A stretch of 64,000 nucleotides of DNA. Source: Terriglobia bacterium. Lineage in GTDB: Bacteria; Acidobacteriota; Terriglobia; UBA7540. This document shows, one piece after another, positions 10,603 to 17,955 of the stretch. The notes beneath the pieces were generated by a model. The model had not been told where the DNA came from. It did not search any database and saw nothing but the letters and a program-made list of their open reading frames with translations. The position numbers and the translations under genes are program-made. The DNA lies in NCBI GenBank assembly GCA_020072655.1, contig JAIQGH010000011.1:10364-74363 (forward strand), written 5' to 3'. Within the stretch, counting starts at the first letter, position 1, and every line of letters starts with the position of its first letter.

Positions 10603-11373
10603 ATGCGCACTCATCTGGGATGCACCGGACGCATTGACTTGGGCCAACTCAGCCAAGCGACGCAGCAGAAGCTAGAAAAGGTCCAGGCGACTTGGCTGGA
10701 ATTCACCCCCTCCCCCGCCTCCCTTGTGGTTCGGCACGTCCAACCGGACGATGTTCCCGCCCTCCGCGAGATTGCCGGAGAGTTGCTCGAATTCTTGAGC
10801 TTGGTTGCCGACTCCGAGCGCAAGCAGCTTCCGGGTGGCGCGCTCTATTTCCTCGACGAGCAGAACGGGCAATCGGTGCGCATCAAGGTTTGGGAGGGCG
10901 GCTTCACGACTTTTGCCTGGGCACAGCCGGACTACACCTCCGCCAACTGGGAACGCTACCGCGGCCAGCGGATTCCCCTCGTGTTCGACGCCTACCAGCG
11001 GCTGAACGGCACGGTGAAGTTACAGGCGCCCCGCGAAGCGCTGGAGGAGATCCGCGCAGTCATCGAGCGGCCGGAAGGCCTGTACCCGCAAGGCAATTTT
11101 GACGCCTTCGTGATGGGCAGCCAGATCGAGATTCGCATGGTGGACGTCAACGCCAGCGTGCTGCCCCTCCTGAAGGCGCTACAGGCCAAAGCCGAGCCCC
11201 CCAGCTCCCTCGATGGCGAAATTGATGTCAGCTCGTTCCGCTCGGGCGATGTCGAGGATTACTGCCGGTTTGTCGTTCGCCGCGGCGAGGCTTGGGTGGC
11301 GCGCCCGGCGCTCTGGCCCGACGTCCCCCAGGCAAAGCCCGCGCCGCCGCAGGCGTTGGAGCCGGCAGCGTGA
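10603..11373 (+). CDS. Conserved-looking protein of unknown function, cytoplasmic
   Basis: 256 residues, not recognised. There is no signal peptide or membrane segment. The protein looks like a mixed alpha/beta fold with two similar halves: residues 35-125 (VVRHVQPDDVPALREIAGEL...RIKVWEGGFTTFAW) and 135-200 (KLQAPREALEEIRAVIERPE...IEIRMVDVN). The tail is Pro/Ala-rich. AAGGGGTGGAAA precedes ATG 10603, a good ribosome binding site. Codon use and GC match the neighbours. It stands alone between rplI and an acyl-CoA dehydrogenase gene; the REP-like element at 11382 follows its stop. No function is proposed. Confidence 0.75.
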   Translation: MRTHLGCTGRIDLGQLSQATQQKLEKVQATWLEFTPSPASLVVRHVQPDDVPALREIAGELLEFLSLVADSERKQLPGGALYFLDEQNGQSVRIKVWEGGFTTFAWAQPDYTSANWERYRGQRIPLVFDAYQRLNGTVKLQAPREALEEIRAVIERPEGLYPQGNFDAFVMGSQIEIRMVDVNASVLPLLKALQAKAEPPSSLDGEIDVSSFRSGDVEDYCRFVVRRGEAWVARPALWPDVPQAKPAPPQALEPAA

Positions 11374-11381
11374 GGAGCCTT

Positions 11382-11451
11382 CTGTAGCGGCGGTCTATGA
11401 CCGCCGGTTTTTCTCCTTGTATGGGCCGGCGCTCATAAAGCGTCGCTACAG
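11382..11451. repeat. Paired-palindrome (REP-like) element, second copy
   Basis: Begins CTGTAGCGG and ends CGTCGCTACAG. The inner palindromes CGGCGGTCTATGACCGCCGG and GCCGGCGCTCATAAAGCG correspond to those at 7555-7624. The same TGTAGCG/CGCTACAG borders and CTATGAC / CTCATA spacers show common descent. Confidence 0.8.
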
Positions 11452-11514
11452 CGCCCCGACGTTTGTCCCTAACCTTGGCCCTTGACTTTCACTCCGTAAG
11501 GAGACTTTCCAACC

Positions 11515-12711
11515 ATGCTCGACTACGGCTTCACCGAATATCAAACCGCCATTCGCGACTTGGCGCATGAGATTGCCGAGAAGGAAATCCGCCCCATCGC
11601 CGCCGAATACGACCGCGAGGCCAAGTTCCCCTGGCCGGTAGTGAAAGTGCTCGGCGAGACAGACCTGTTTCGTGTGTTCGTTGACGACCAGTTCGGCGGC
11701 ATGACCGAAGGCACGCCCATCATGAACATGGTGATCGTCACGGAAGAGCTCTCGAAGGCCTGCGCGGGCATCGCGCTGAGTTTTGCCGGCACGGCGCTGG
11801 GCGCGATTCCGATCATTCTTTCCGGCAACGAAGAGCAGAAGCGGCGCTGGCTGCCCGACGTTGCGGCCGGCAAGAAGCTCGCCGCCTTCGCGCTCACCGA
11901 GCCGCAGGCGGGCTCGGACGCCGCCGCCGTCCGCACCACCGCCCTGCGCGACGGCGACCACTACGTGCTCAACGGCGCCAAGCAGTGGATTACCAACGGC
12001 GGCGAGGCGGAGCTTTATTCGGTCATCGCGCTCACCAATCCCGCCAAGGGGCCGCGCGGCGCCTCGTGCATTGTGGTGGAAAAGGGCACGCCGGGATTCA
12101 GCTTCGGCAAGAAGGAAGACAAGCTCGGCATCCGCGCCTCGGCCACGCGCGAGCTGGTTTTCGAGGATTGCCGCGTCCCGGTCGAAAACTGCCTGGGGCG
12201 CGAAGGCACGGGCTTCATCACCGCCATGAAAACGTTCGACGTGTCGCGGCCCGGCGTGGGCGCGCAGGCGGTAGGAATCGCCCAGGGCGCGTTCGATCTG
12301 GCGCTCGATTACGCCTGCACGCGCCGCCAATTCGATGCGCCCATCGGCTCGTTCCAAGGACTGCGCTTCATGATGGCCGACATGGCGATGAAGATTGAAG
12401 CCGCGCGCGCCCTCGTCTACGCCGCCTCCCGCCACATCGACCGCCAGCCCAAGGAGCGCCCCACGCTCTATTCCGCCATGTCAAAGTGCTTCGCCTCCGA
12501 CGTCGCCATGGAGGTCACCGTGGACGCCGTCCAAATCTTCGGCGGCTACGGCTATATGCACGACTACCCGGTCGAGAAGTTCATGCGCGACGCCAAGATC
12601 ACCCAAATCTACGAAGGCACCAACCAGATCCAGCGCGAGGAAATCTCCAAAGTCCTCATCGCCGGCTACCACTCGCGCCGGGCCGCCGCCACCGCCGCCC
12701 GCGCCGCGTAG
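11515..12711 (+). CDS. Acyl-CoA dehydrogenase (short-chain/butyryl type)
   Basis: FAD enzyme introducing the alpha-beta double bond in acyl-CoA, passing electrons to ETF; fatty-acid or branched-chain amino-acid breakdown. 398 residues, full length. It shows FALTEPQAGSDAAAVRTTA (FAD/substrate signature, about residue 124), QWITNGGEAELYSVIA, and the second signature QIFGGYGYMHDYPVEKFMRDAKI. The catalytic glutamate is expected in IYEGTNQIQREEI near residue 365. A strong GTAAGGAG site precedes ATG 11515. No ETF genes are in the window, so the substrate cannot be deduced from context. Confidence 0.95.
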   Translation: MLDYGFTEYQTAIRDLAHEIAEKEIRPIAAEYDREAKFPWPVVKVLGETDLFRVFVDDQFGGMTEGTPIMNMVIVTEELSKACAGIALSFAGTALGAIPIILSGNEEQKRRWLPDVAAGKKLAAFALTEPQAGSDAAAVRTTALRDGDHYVLNGAKQWITNGGEAELYSVIALTNPAKGPRGASCIVVEKGTPGFSFGKKEDKLGIRASATRELVFEDCRVPVENCLGREGTGFITAMKTFDVSRPGVGAQAVGIAQGAFDLALDYACTRRQFDAPIGSFQGLRFMMADMAMKIEAARALVYAASRHIDRQPKERPTLYSAMSKCFASDVAMEVTVDAVQIFGGYGYMHDYPVEKFMRDAKITQIYEGTNQIQREEISKVLIAGYHSRRAAATAARAA

Positions 12712-12784
12712 GGGAGCCCTCCGGCCTCCCGCCTGCGACAAATCGGATCGGGAGGGCAACTTGCCCCGGCATGGTCGGGGAGGT

Positions 12785-12872
12785 GGTAGCGCGGACCTGC
12801 GTCGTTCAGGTCCGCGGTTCTTCGCCGATCGTGCGCAAGCCGCAGACCTCAGAAACGGAGGTCTGCGCTACC
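12785..12872. repeat. Paired-palindrome element, GGTAGCGCGG...CTGCGCTACC
   Basis: Two hairpins, GCGGACCTG..CAGGTCCGC and CGCAGACCTC..GAGGTCTGCG, bounded by GGTAGCG and CGCTACC. It has the same border logic as 7555-7624 with different palindrome content. It forms the left boundary of the lower-GC accessory pair. Confidence 0.75.
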
Positions 12873-12889
12873 TTGCTCTGCGCTACCCG

Positions 12890-13213
12890 CTACTCTTTAT
12901 TGCACGGGGGATCCCATTTGGCGAGAAGGTCGGCCTCCTCAGCTTTGCGGACTTGTTCCCCGCCAGAGGCGGTGTGAGCGTGGATGTGCGTCCCACCGTT
13001 ACGCTTCACGCAAGGGAGCTTGTCATGATTGGATAGTCGCTCTTTTAGGCTCTCCGTCTGCCCAATGTAGACAGGCGTCCAACGATTTGGTGAGGTCTCC
13101 TTCGCGAAAATGTAGTTGCCTGCCTCATCTTTGAAGGAGGAATTCAGTTCAGAAATCCAGTATTTGTATTCTTTCCCCGATGCTCCCGGCCACATGATGG
13201 TTTGCTCTGCCAT
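12890..13213 (-). CDS. Small GIY-YIG-like nuclease-family protein
   Basis: 107 residues from ATG 13213. The core shows the two halves of a GIY-YIG domain: GNYIFAKETSPNRW followed by TPVYIGQTESLKERLSNH (YIG with the conserved Arg). The C-terminal part, HIHAHTASGGEQVRKAEEADLLAKWDPPCN, fits the helix carrying the metal-ligand glutamate and the family's terminal PPCN-type motif. Such stand-alone domains occur in mobile and defence loci. It lies 56 bp downstream of the nuclease-like gene on the same strand. GC is visibly lower than in flanking genes, which suggests transfer. Confidence 0.75.
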   Translation of the reverse strand: MAEQTIMWPGASGKEYKYWISELNSSFKDEAGNYIFAKETSPNRWTPVYIGQTESLKERLSNHDKLPCVKRNGGTHIHAHTASGGEQVRKAEEADLLAKWDPPCNKE

Positions 13214-13269
13214 AACAACCTGCTCAAAAAATGCCAACTGTTGAAACACTACCAACCGCGTCTGCCCAC

Positions 13270-14565
13270 TTATGTTTCCCTCTCCAAATGCGGCTCCAGC
13301 AGCTGATACAGGGTGTTGTGCCATTTGCCGATTAGCCAGCCCATGTGAGGATATCTTTTCGCGTAATCGTCTATTCCGAACACGATTCGACGCAGGAACG
13401 CACCACCGCCCCTGACAGTCGCAGGGGTCATCTTCATGCACAGGACTTCATCCTTTTGCACGAAGAAGAACGTGCCGCCCTCGGGAGCAAAGAATTCATC
13501 GAGGATTTTGACGCAATCGACCACATCAGTCCTTGGAACACCTGTGAGCGCCTCGATGAAGGCGAGCTCTTCATCGTCATGCAAAACAATGAATCCTCCC
13601 AGAAGATCCGCGAACGCCTGGAATAGATAGGGTAGCCGTAGCGCATGAGGGTGGTCGCGAACTACGCTGAGCCCATCGAAGAAACTCCTGGGAAGAGCAT
13701 TCAGTGGGACATTCAGGGTCAGGCTGCCAAGCCTTAAAACAGTTCCCGGTGGGGGCAGAGCTCCACGCTCAACCACGTCGTCCAGTGCGTTCTTCACAAT
13801 CGTCAGTCTGGCCGTCGTCTCCGTTTGCATCAATGCCTGAACCCAAGGCCACCTGTCCGTGTCATTGACCATGTTCCACGCATGTCTTTCGCTGACGCCC
13901 GCCTCCCGTGCAACCTGCCCAATGGCTGCCCCAGAGAGCCTCGGAGACGCCAAGTATGAGTTGTACAGCGCCTCCGCTCGCGCTAAGGCCGTCTTCTGGA
14001 AGAAGCTGGCCCGAACGTTGAAGATGTAATTCCGTGCTTGTGCAAGACATTCCTCGTTTGGTCGCTTTTTGCACTCGTCAAAAAAGTCGGCTTCGCGTAT
14101 GCGTTTGGCGATTTGTTGGTACCAAGCGGCCGCTATCACTCGTCCGCGTTGTTGCTCGCTGAGGTTGTTCGCGGGGGTGGCAAGTCTGTCAAATGGGGAT
14201 TCAAGCGCGTAGTTGCATACCTTGATACCTAGCTCGGCACCCTTAGCCTCGTACACGGGGAAGTGGAGCGGATCAGGGCTGTATAGGCCAACGAGGCTGG
14301 CGGTCCCAATATTGAGGTAGGTACGCTGCCCAAATAGCTTGAACACGTTTGGAAAGCTGAAGGCATCCTTCTTCGCCTCGAAGAGTTGTCGAGCTGGTCC
14401 CGCCGCGCCTGTCGGTGTCGCAACTACGTCGAGTTCAAGAATCTCTTTGCTGCCTTCGCGGAGCTTCAACCTAGTCTCGACAAAGTACCCCAATCCCATT
14501 AGGCTTGCAGACACGTAATCTTCATACTGTTCACCGTCAGGCGAGGTAGGTAGGGCAATGGGCAT
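13270..14565 (-). CDS. Putative PD-(D/E)XK-fold nuclease, restriction-like, with HTH-like middle region
   Basis: 431 residues from ATG 14565 (an upstream in-frame start at 14664 would add 33). The N-terminal region reads EQYEDYVSASLMGLGYFVETRL, then ILELDVVATP and LFEAKKDAFSF. The E-x(n)-LD-x(n)-ExK order is that of a PD-(D/E)XK nuclease of the Mrr/restriction type (about residues 12-85). A middle stretch, LSGAAIGQVAREAGVSERHAW, looks like a helix-turn-helix. The rest is unassigned. Composition is lower in GC than neighbours and codon use differs, as expected for an acquired gene. No methyltransferase is adjacent. A defence role is an inference. Confidence 0.65.
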   Translation of the reverse strand: MPIALPTSPDGEQYEDYVSASLMGLGYFVETRLKLREGSKEILELDVVATPTGAAGPARQLFEAKKDAFSFPNVFKLFGQRTYLNIGTASLVGLYSPDPLHFPVYEAKGAELGIKVCNYALESPFDRLATPANNLSEQQRGRVIAAAWYQQIAKRIREADFFDECKKRPNEECLAQARNYIFNVRASFFQKTALARAEALYNSYLASPRLSGAAIGQVAREAGVSERHAWNMVNDTDRWPWVQALMQTETTARLTIVKNALDDVVERGALPPPGTVLRLGSLTLNVPLNALPRSFFDGLSVVRDHPHALRLPYLFQAFADLLGGFIVLHDDEELAFIEALTGVPRTDVVDCVKILDEFFAPEGGTFFFVQKDEVLCMKMTPATVRGGGAFLRRIVFGIDDYAKRYPHMGWLIGKWHNTLYQLLEPHLERET

Positions 14566-14780
14566 ACTCGGAATGTGTCGGGACGGCCCACACATCGCGT
14601 TTTCTGCGATGTGCGCGGCGCACTCACCGGTCCGAACGGCTCTCACCCAAAAGCAGTCACTCACTGCCGCCCGTGGTCTCGGCCAGGGCGGTCTTCCGGT
14701 CCAGGTATAGCGTCAGGGTAACGGTCGGGGAAACATTAAAACAAACGGCATTGCAAAGCAAGGGGAAAAAAGCGGGGGCC

Positions 14781-15302
14781 GGTAGACGGTAGACGGCATA
14801 TGGGGAAAGGCCGAACCCCAGCGCGTGCTTGACGGATCTGGACAAGAATGCTAGGCTAGGAATGCCAGGATTCAGGTATCAGGATTCAGGATTCAGGGGC
14901 CAGGACTCAGGAATCAGCATTCAGGATTTAGGATTCAGGGCGACACAACCAGATTGAGGAAACGAACCCAAGATGTGCTTTAGAATCAGTGCAGGTGCAA
15001 GAAAAACGAACCCAAAACGAAGCCACCAGGGGCAGGGTTTGGGGGTTAGGGACTAGGGATTAGGGGATCAGACACAAGGGGCTAGGTGCTGGGGACTGGA
15101 GAACAGGGATTAGGGGATAGGGACTGGGGAGTCGAAGAGCAGGTGCTGGGTGCTGGGGGCTAGGTGCTAGGGACTGGAGAACAGGGATTAGGGGATAGGG
15201 ACTGGGGATTAGGTAGAGACCCAGACACCGAATCCCGACTCCCGAGTGGCGACTCCCGACGCCCGACTGGCGAGTCGCGAGTCCCGAGCCCCGAGTCCCG
15301 GC
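14781..15302. repeat. Large composite block of degenerate seven-base tandem repeats
   Basis: About 520 bp with no gene, made of several distinct heptad families: GGTAGAC (14781-14801), GGATTCA-type (about 14865-14940), GGGATTA / GGTGCTG / GGGACTG (about 15035-15212) and CCCGACT / CCCGAGT / GGCGAGT (about 15233-15302). Inside the third part a segment of about 50 bp is repeated 78 bp apart (15093 and 15171). The last part shares 22 bp exactly (15273-15294) with the right arm of cassette 1. The 95 bp between 14941 and 15035 show no pattern. Confidence 0.85.
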
Positions 15303-15304
15303 CT

Positions 15305-15739
15305 TTATCCCCCCGGACCGTCGTTCAAGAGGTACTGGTCGAGGGAGTGGATTTCATGCTGGAGGTCTTCGACCATGTGTTCGAGCAAATTGCGGATGGA
15401 GAGCATGCCGAGCAGCTTGCCGGCGTTATCAACGATGGGCAGATGGCGGATGTGGTGTTCGAGCATATAGCTGAGGACCTGTTCGGCGGGCGTGTCGCGC
15501 GAGGTAGTTTGGGGCGGCGTGGTCATCACGTCCTTGACGCGAGTTTCCTGCGGGCGGCGCTCGCGGAGCACCACGCGCAGCATGACGTCGCGCTCGGTGA
15601 AGATGCCGCGCAACTCGCCGTCTTCGACCACCGCCACCGCGCCCACGCCCTCTTCCGCCATCACCTGCACGGCTTCGAGGACCGTGGCGCTCGTCTCCAC
15701 CGCCGGGGGCGGAACGTGCGCTATTTTTAGGAGACCCAT
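15305..15739 (-). CDS. Two-CBS-domain protein
   Basis: 144 residues from ATG 15739, preceded on its strand by GGGAGGGAACA. It is made of a CBS pair: the first at about residues 10-60 (VEDGELRGIFTERDVMLRVV), the second at about 70-125 (LPIVDNAGKLLGMLSIRNLLEHM). CBS pairs bind adenosine nucleotides or S-adenosylmethionine and usually regulate a partner; here nothing else is fused. The nearby genes (acetyltransferase, methyltransferase) give no partner. The stop codon lies 3 bp from the heptad block, so the 3' end abuts that repeat region. Confidence 0.9.
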   Translation of the reverse strand: MGLLKIAHVPPPAVETSATVLEAVQVMAEEGVGAVAVVEDGELRGIFTERDVMLRVVLRERRPQETRVKDVMTTPPQTTSRDTPAEQVLSYMLEHHIRHLPIVDNAGKLLGMLSIRNLLEHMVEDLQHEIHSLDQYLLNDGPGG

Positions 15740-15849
15740 TGTTCCCTCCCGAGGGGACATCGCCCCCAGTGAAATCCAGCGCCGAATAGGCCCGATAAAC
15801 GAAAGGCTAAATCCCCGCGCAGCCAAAGTCAAGGCGGCAAGGAATTGGG

Positions 15850-16040
15850 TAGGGGCTAGCGCAGAGTTTCGGTTCCCAGAAACTCTGCGGCTTTTCGGCG
15901 GTTTCCAGACCAACAACCGCAGAGTTTGAAGTGCGCAAACTCTGCGCTACCCTCCTCGCCGCGACGACGTCAAGGTACCTGGCGAGGCATACTCGCCGCG
16001 ACAACACCAGGCTGCTTGGCAAGATAAACTCGCCGCTACG
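15850..16040. repeat. Two adjacent paired-palindrome elements (GCAGAGTTT and GGCGAG types)
   Basis: First element: CTAGCGCAGAGTTT...AAACTCTGCGG then CCGCAGAGTTT...AAACTCTGCGCTACC (15855-15952). Second: GGCGAGGCATACTCGCCGCG then GGCAAGATAAACTCGCCGCTACG (about 15979-16040). Both end in CGCTAC. The last border contains the TAG stop codon (as CTA, 16036-16038) of the acetyltransferase gene. Confidence 0.7.
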
Positions 16041-16515
16041 GCATCGGGAGTTGTTTCTCGAAGCACACGCTCCTTTGGCTGCCCACATAGATGCCGAAGT
16101 TCGGGATGCGGTAATACCCTGAGCGCTCATAGAGCCGAATCGCCTCCGGCTGCCGGTCGCCGGTTTCCAAACGGACGGTTGTGTAGCCGTTCTCCCGCGC
16201 GAGTCGCTCCAACTCTCGGAGGACCGCTTTCGAATAGCCGCGGCCCCGGCAGTCAGGGACAACGAACATTCTCTTGATTTCCGCCACCTGGCCCTCCAGC
16301 GGACGGAGTGCCCCACACGCCACGGCGCGGCCCCCGAGGCGGCCGATGACAAAGGCGCTGCCGGCGACCAGCGCGCCCTCGGGCTGGAAATGGCCCGAGC
16401 CATCATCCACGCGGTCGTATCGCTCGGCCAAATCCTCGGACAAGGCGTGAATGAGTTCGACGGCTTCCGGGAGGCGCGGATCGACGGCAACGATCTCCAT
16501 GGCGGCTTCGCTCAT
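16036..16515 (-). CDS. GNAT-family N-acetyltransferase
   Basis: 159 residues from ATG 16515 (a GTG at 16527 or ATG at 16500 are alternatives). GNAT proteins transfer an acetyl group from acetyl-CoA to an amine. Motif A, with the acetyl-CoA pyrophosphate loop, is seen in IKRMFVVPDCRGRGYSKAVL (R/Q-x-x-G-x-G/A type), followed by VRLETGDRQPEAIRLYERSGY. The substrate is unknown. The stop codon lies within a palindromic repeat border. Confidence 0.9.
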   Translation of the reverse strand: MSEAAMEIVAVDPRLPEAVELIHALSEDLAERYDRVDDGSGHFQPEGALVAGSAFVIGRLGGRAVACGALRPLEGQVAEIKRMFVVPDCRGRGYSKAVLRELERLARENGYTTVRLETGDRQPEAIRLYERSGYYRIPNFGIYVGSQRSVCFEKQLPMP

Positions 16516-16557
16516 TGGACAATCCACTCGCTTGCGCCCACAGTCCTCGCGCCCTGC

Positions 16558-17130
16558 TTAGGGACGCACGTAGAGGAAGAGCTTGTACTGACTGCCGTTT
16601 TCGGAGGTCGCGTTGACGACTTCCTGGGGCGTCCAGCCGGGAATCGGGAAGTCATTCGCCACGACACGCGTGCCGGGGCGGAGTTTCTTTTCGAGCAGCG
16701 GCCGCAGGCGGTCATTGACGTCGGTGAGTTGGTAGAGGGTGACGACCGTCGCCGGGCCGAGTTCGACGGCAAACATGTCGTCGTGGAGGATGCGGACGCG
16801 CTTTTCCAGGCCCAGCCGGGCGATTGCCTCCGAGGATTCCTTCCAGAGCTCGCTGCGGATTTCCACGCCCACGGCGCGAGCCCCGAACTTCTGGGCGGCG
16901 GCGATCACGATGCGCCCGTCGCCCGAACCCAGGTCGTAGACGATGTCGTCGGGGCCAACGGCGGCGAGCTCCAGCATCTTCTCGACAACCAGGGGAGGCG
17001 TGGGGACGAACGGCGTGAAGCGGTCCGAACGTGGCGGTCCGCCCGGCCCTCCGAAGACGGCCGCGCGCGGGCCCGCCGCAGCGGCGAGCAGGAGTCCTGC
17101 AAGCAGTAGTCCGCGCGAACGAAGGTTCAT
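16558..17130 (-). CDS. Exported-looking class I SAM-dependent methyltransferase
   Basis: 190 residues. The N-terminus MNLRSRGLLLAGLLLAAAAGPRAA looks like a signal peptide or anchor, which is unusual for a SAM enzyme. The Rossmann motif I is clear (DIVYDLGSGDGRIVIAAA, about residue 62), followed by an acidic strand end (AVGVEI) and LHDDMFAV. The family resembles small methyltransferases of the SAM/50S L11-type fold; the substrate is unknown. Either the start is wrong and the enzyme is cytoplasmic, or the protein is periplasmic and may not use SAM. No in-frame ATG with a better site was found before motif I. Confidence 0.8.
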   Translation of the reverse strand: MNLRSRGLLLAGLLLAAAAGPRAAVFGGPGGPPRSDRFTPFVPTPPLVVEKMLELAAVGPDDIVYDLGSGDGRIVIAAAQKFGARAVGVEIRSELWKESSEAIARLGLEKRVRILHDDMFAVELGPATVVTLYQLTDVNDRLRPLLEKKLRPGTRVVANDFPIPGWTPQEVVNATSENGSQYKLFLYVRP

Positions 17131-17225
17131 GAGGATTCTTCGCGGAGGCGACGCTGAGCGCCCACTGCGGACCCTTCGCTCCGCTCAGGGTGACAGGGAC
17201 ATCCGCAGAACGGCAACGGAAGGAA

Positions 17226-17798
17226 CTAGTCCGCTTTCACTGCCTTGAATTTGACGCGGCCCTCTTCGACGCTGATGGAGAATTGGACCTTCTCGCAGCC
17301 CAGCGATTCCTTGAGTTCCTGGGTTTTTTTGGCGACGAACTGGCCGAACTGATACGGATCGAGGTTGTCCACGCGCTCGCCGACCTGCCGTTTGGCCTCG
17401 ATCATGGCTTTGAGCAGCTCGTTCACCTTCTCTTTTTCCTGCTCGGGATTCGTGCAGACCACACGCGTCGAGCCATCCGCGGGCTTTCTTTCCGCGACGC
17501 GGTGCGACGCAGAAGAGGGGCCCCGGCCTTCTTCCTTCTCCTTCAGCCTTCGGCGCCAGAGGTCGCTGTAAACCGCGTATTTCTGCACAAGCTGGTTGAA
17601 CCTGAACCGGTGCCCGAAACTCAGCTTGGCGAGGCCGTCGTTGAACTTCTTGATGGTGGTGTCGACGCGGAAGGCCGTGTCATGAGGAGGTCGAGGCTGG
17701 CCGCCATTGAAGTAGGCCTCATACTCAATTTTGAGCCTGCGGATGTTGTCCTCGAGCCTGTTCAGTTCCTCGTCGACGGTCACGATCGGGACCCTCAC
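17226..17798 (-). CDS. Helical protein resembling the MXAN_5187 C-terminal family
   Basis: About 190 residues from GTG 17798; an ATG at 17888 would add 30 residues that look untranslated. The body is mostly helical: LEDNIRRLKIEYEAYFNGGQ, then FRFNQLVQKYAVYSDLWRRRL, a pattern I associate with the MXAN_5187_C family. A loop rich in Arg and Ser follows. The C-terminal part (KLLKAMIEAKRQ... QFVAKKTQELKESLGCEKVQFSI) could be a second domain. Function is unknown. The gene is divergent from fucP. Confidence 0.65.
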   Translation of the reverse strand: MRVPIVTVDEELNRLEDNIRRLKIEYEAYFNGGQPRPPHDTAFRVDTTIKKFNDGLAKLSFGHRFRFNQLVQKYAVYSDLWRRRLKEKEEGRGPSSASHRVAERKPADGSTRVVCTNPEQEKEKVNELLKAMIEAKRQVGERVDNLDPYQFGQFVAKKTQELKESLGCEKVQFSISVEEGRVKFKAVKAD

Positions 17799-17955
17799 TT
17801 CTGCGGGAGCCAAACAGATTATAGCCCCCTCGAAACGCAGGCAGTCAATCGAAATGTAGGAGTTGAAGGACCCGGCAAACAAGGTCAAAATGGGTGCGGC
17901 GAAGGTTGAAGGCAGGCGATTTCGGATATCCCCGTTTGCATAGGCTGTTCAATTG

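Noticed and set aside
14865-15302. Possible CRISPR array
   Set aside because: Units are 7 bp, degenerate and contiguous. There are no 24-48 bp repeats with unique spacers, and no cas genes are present.
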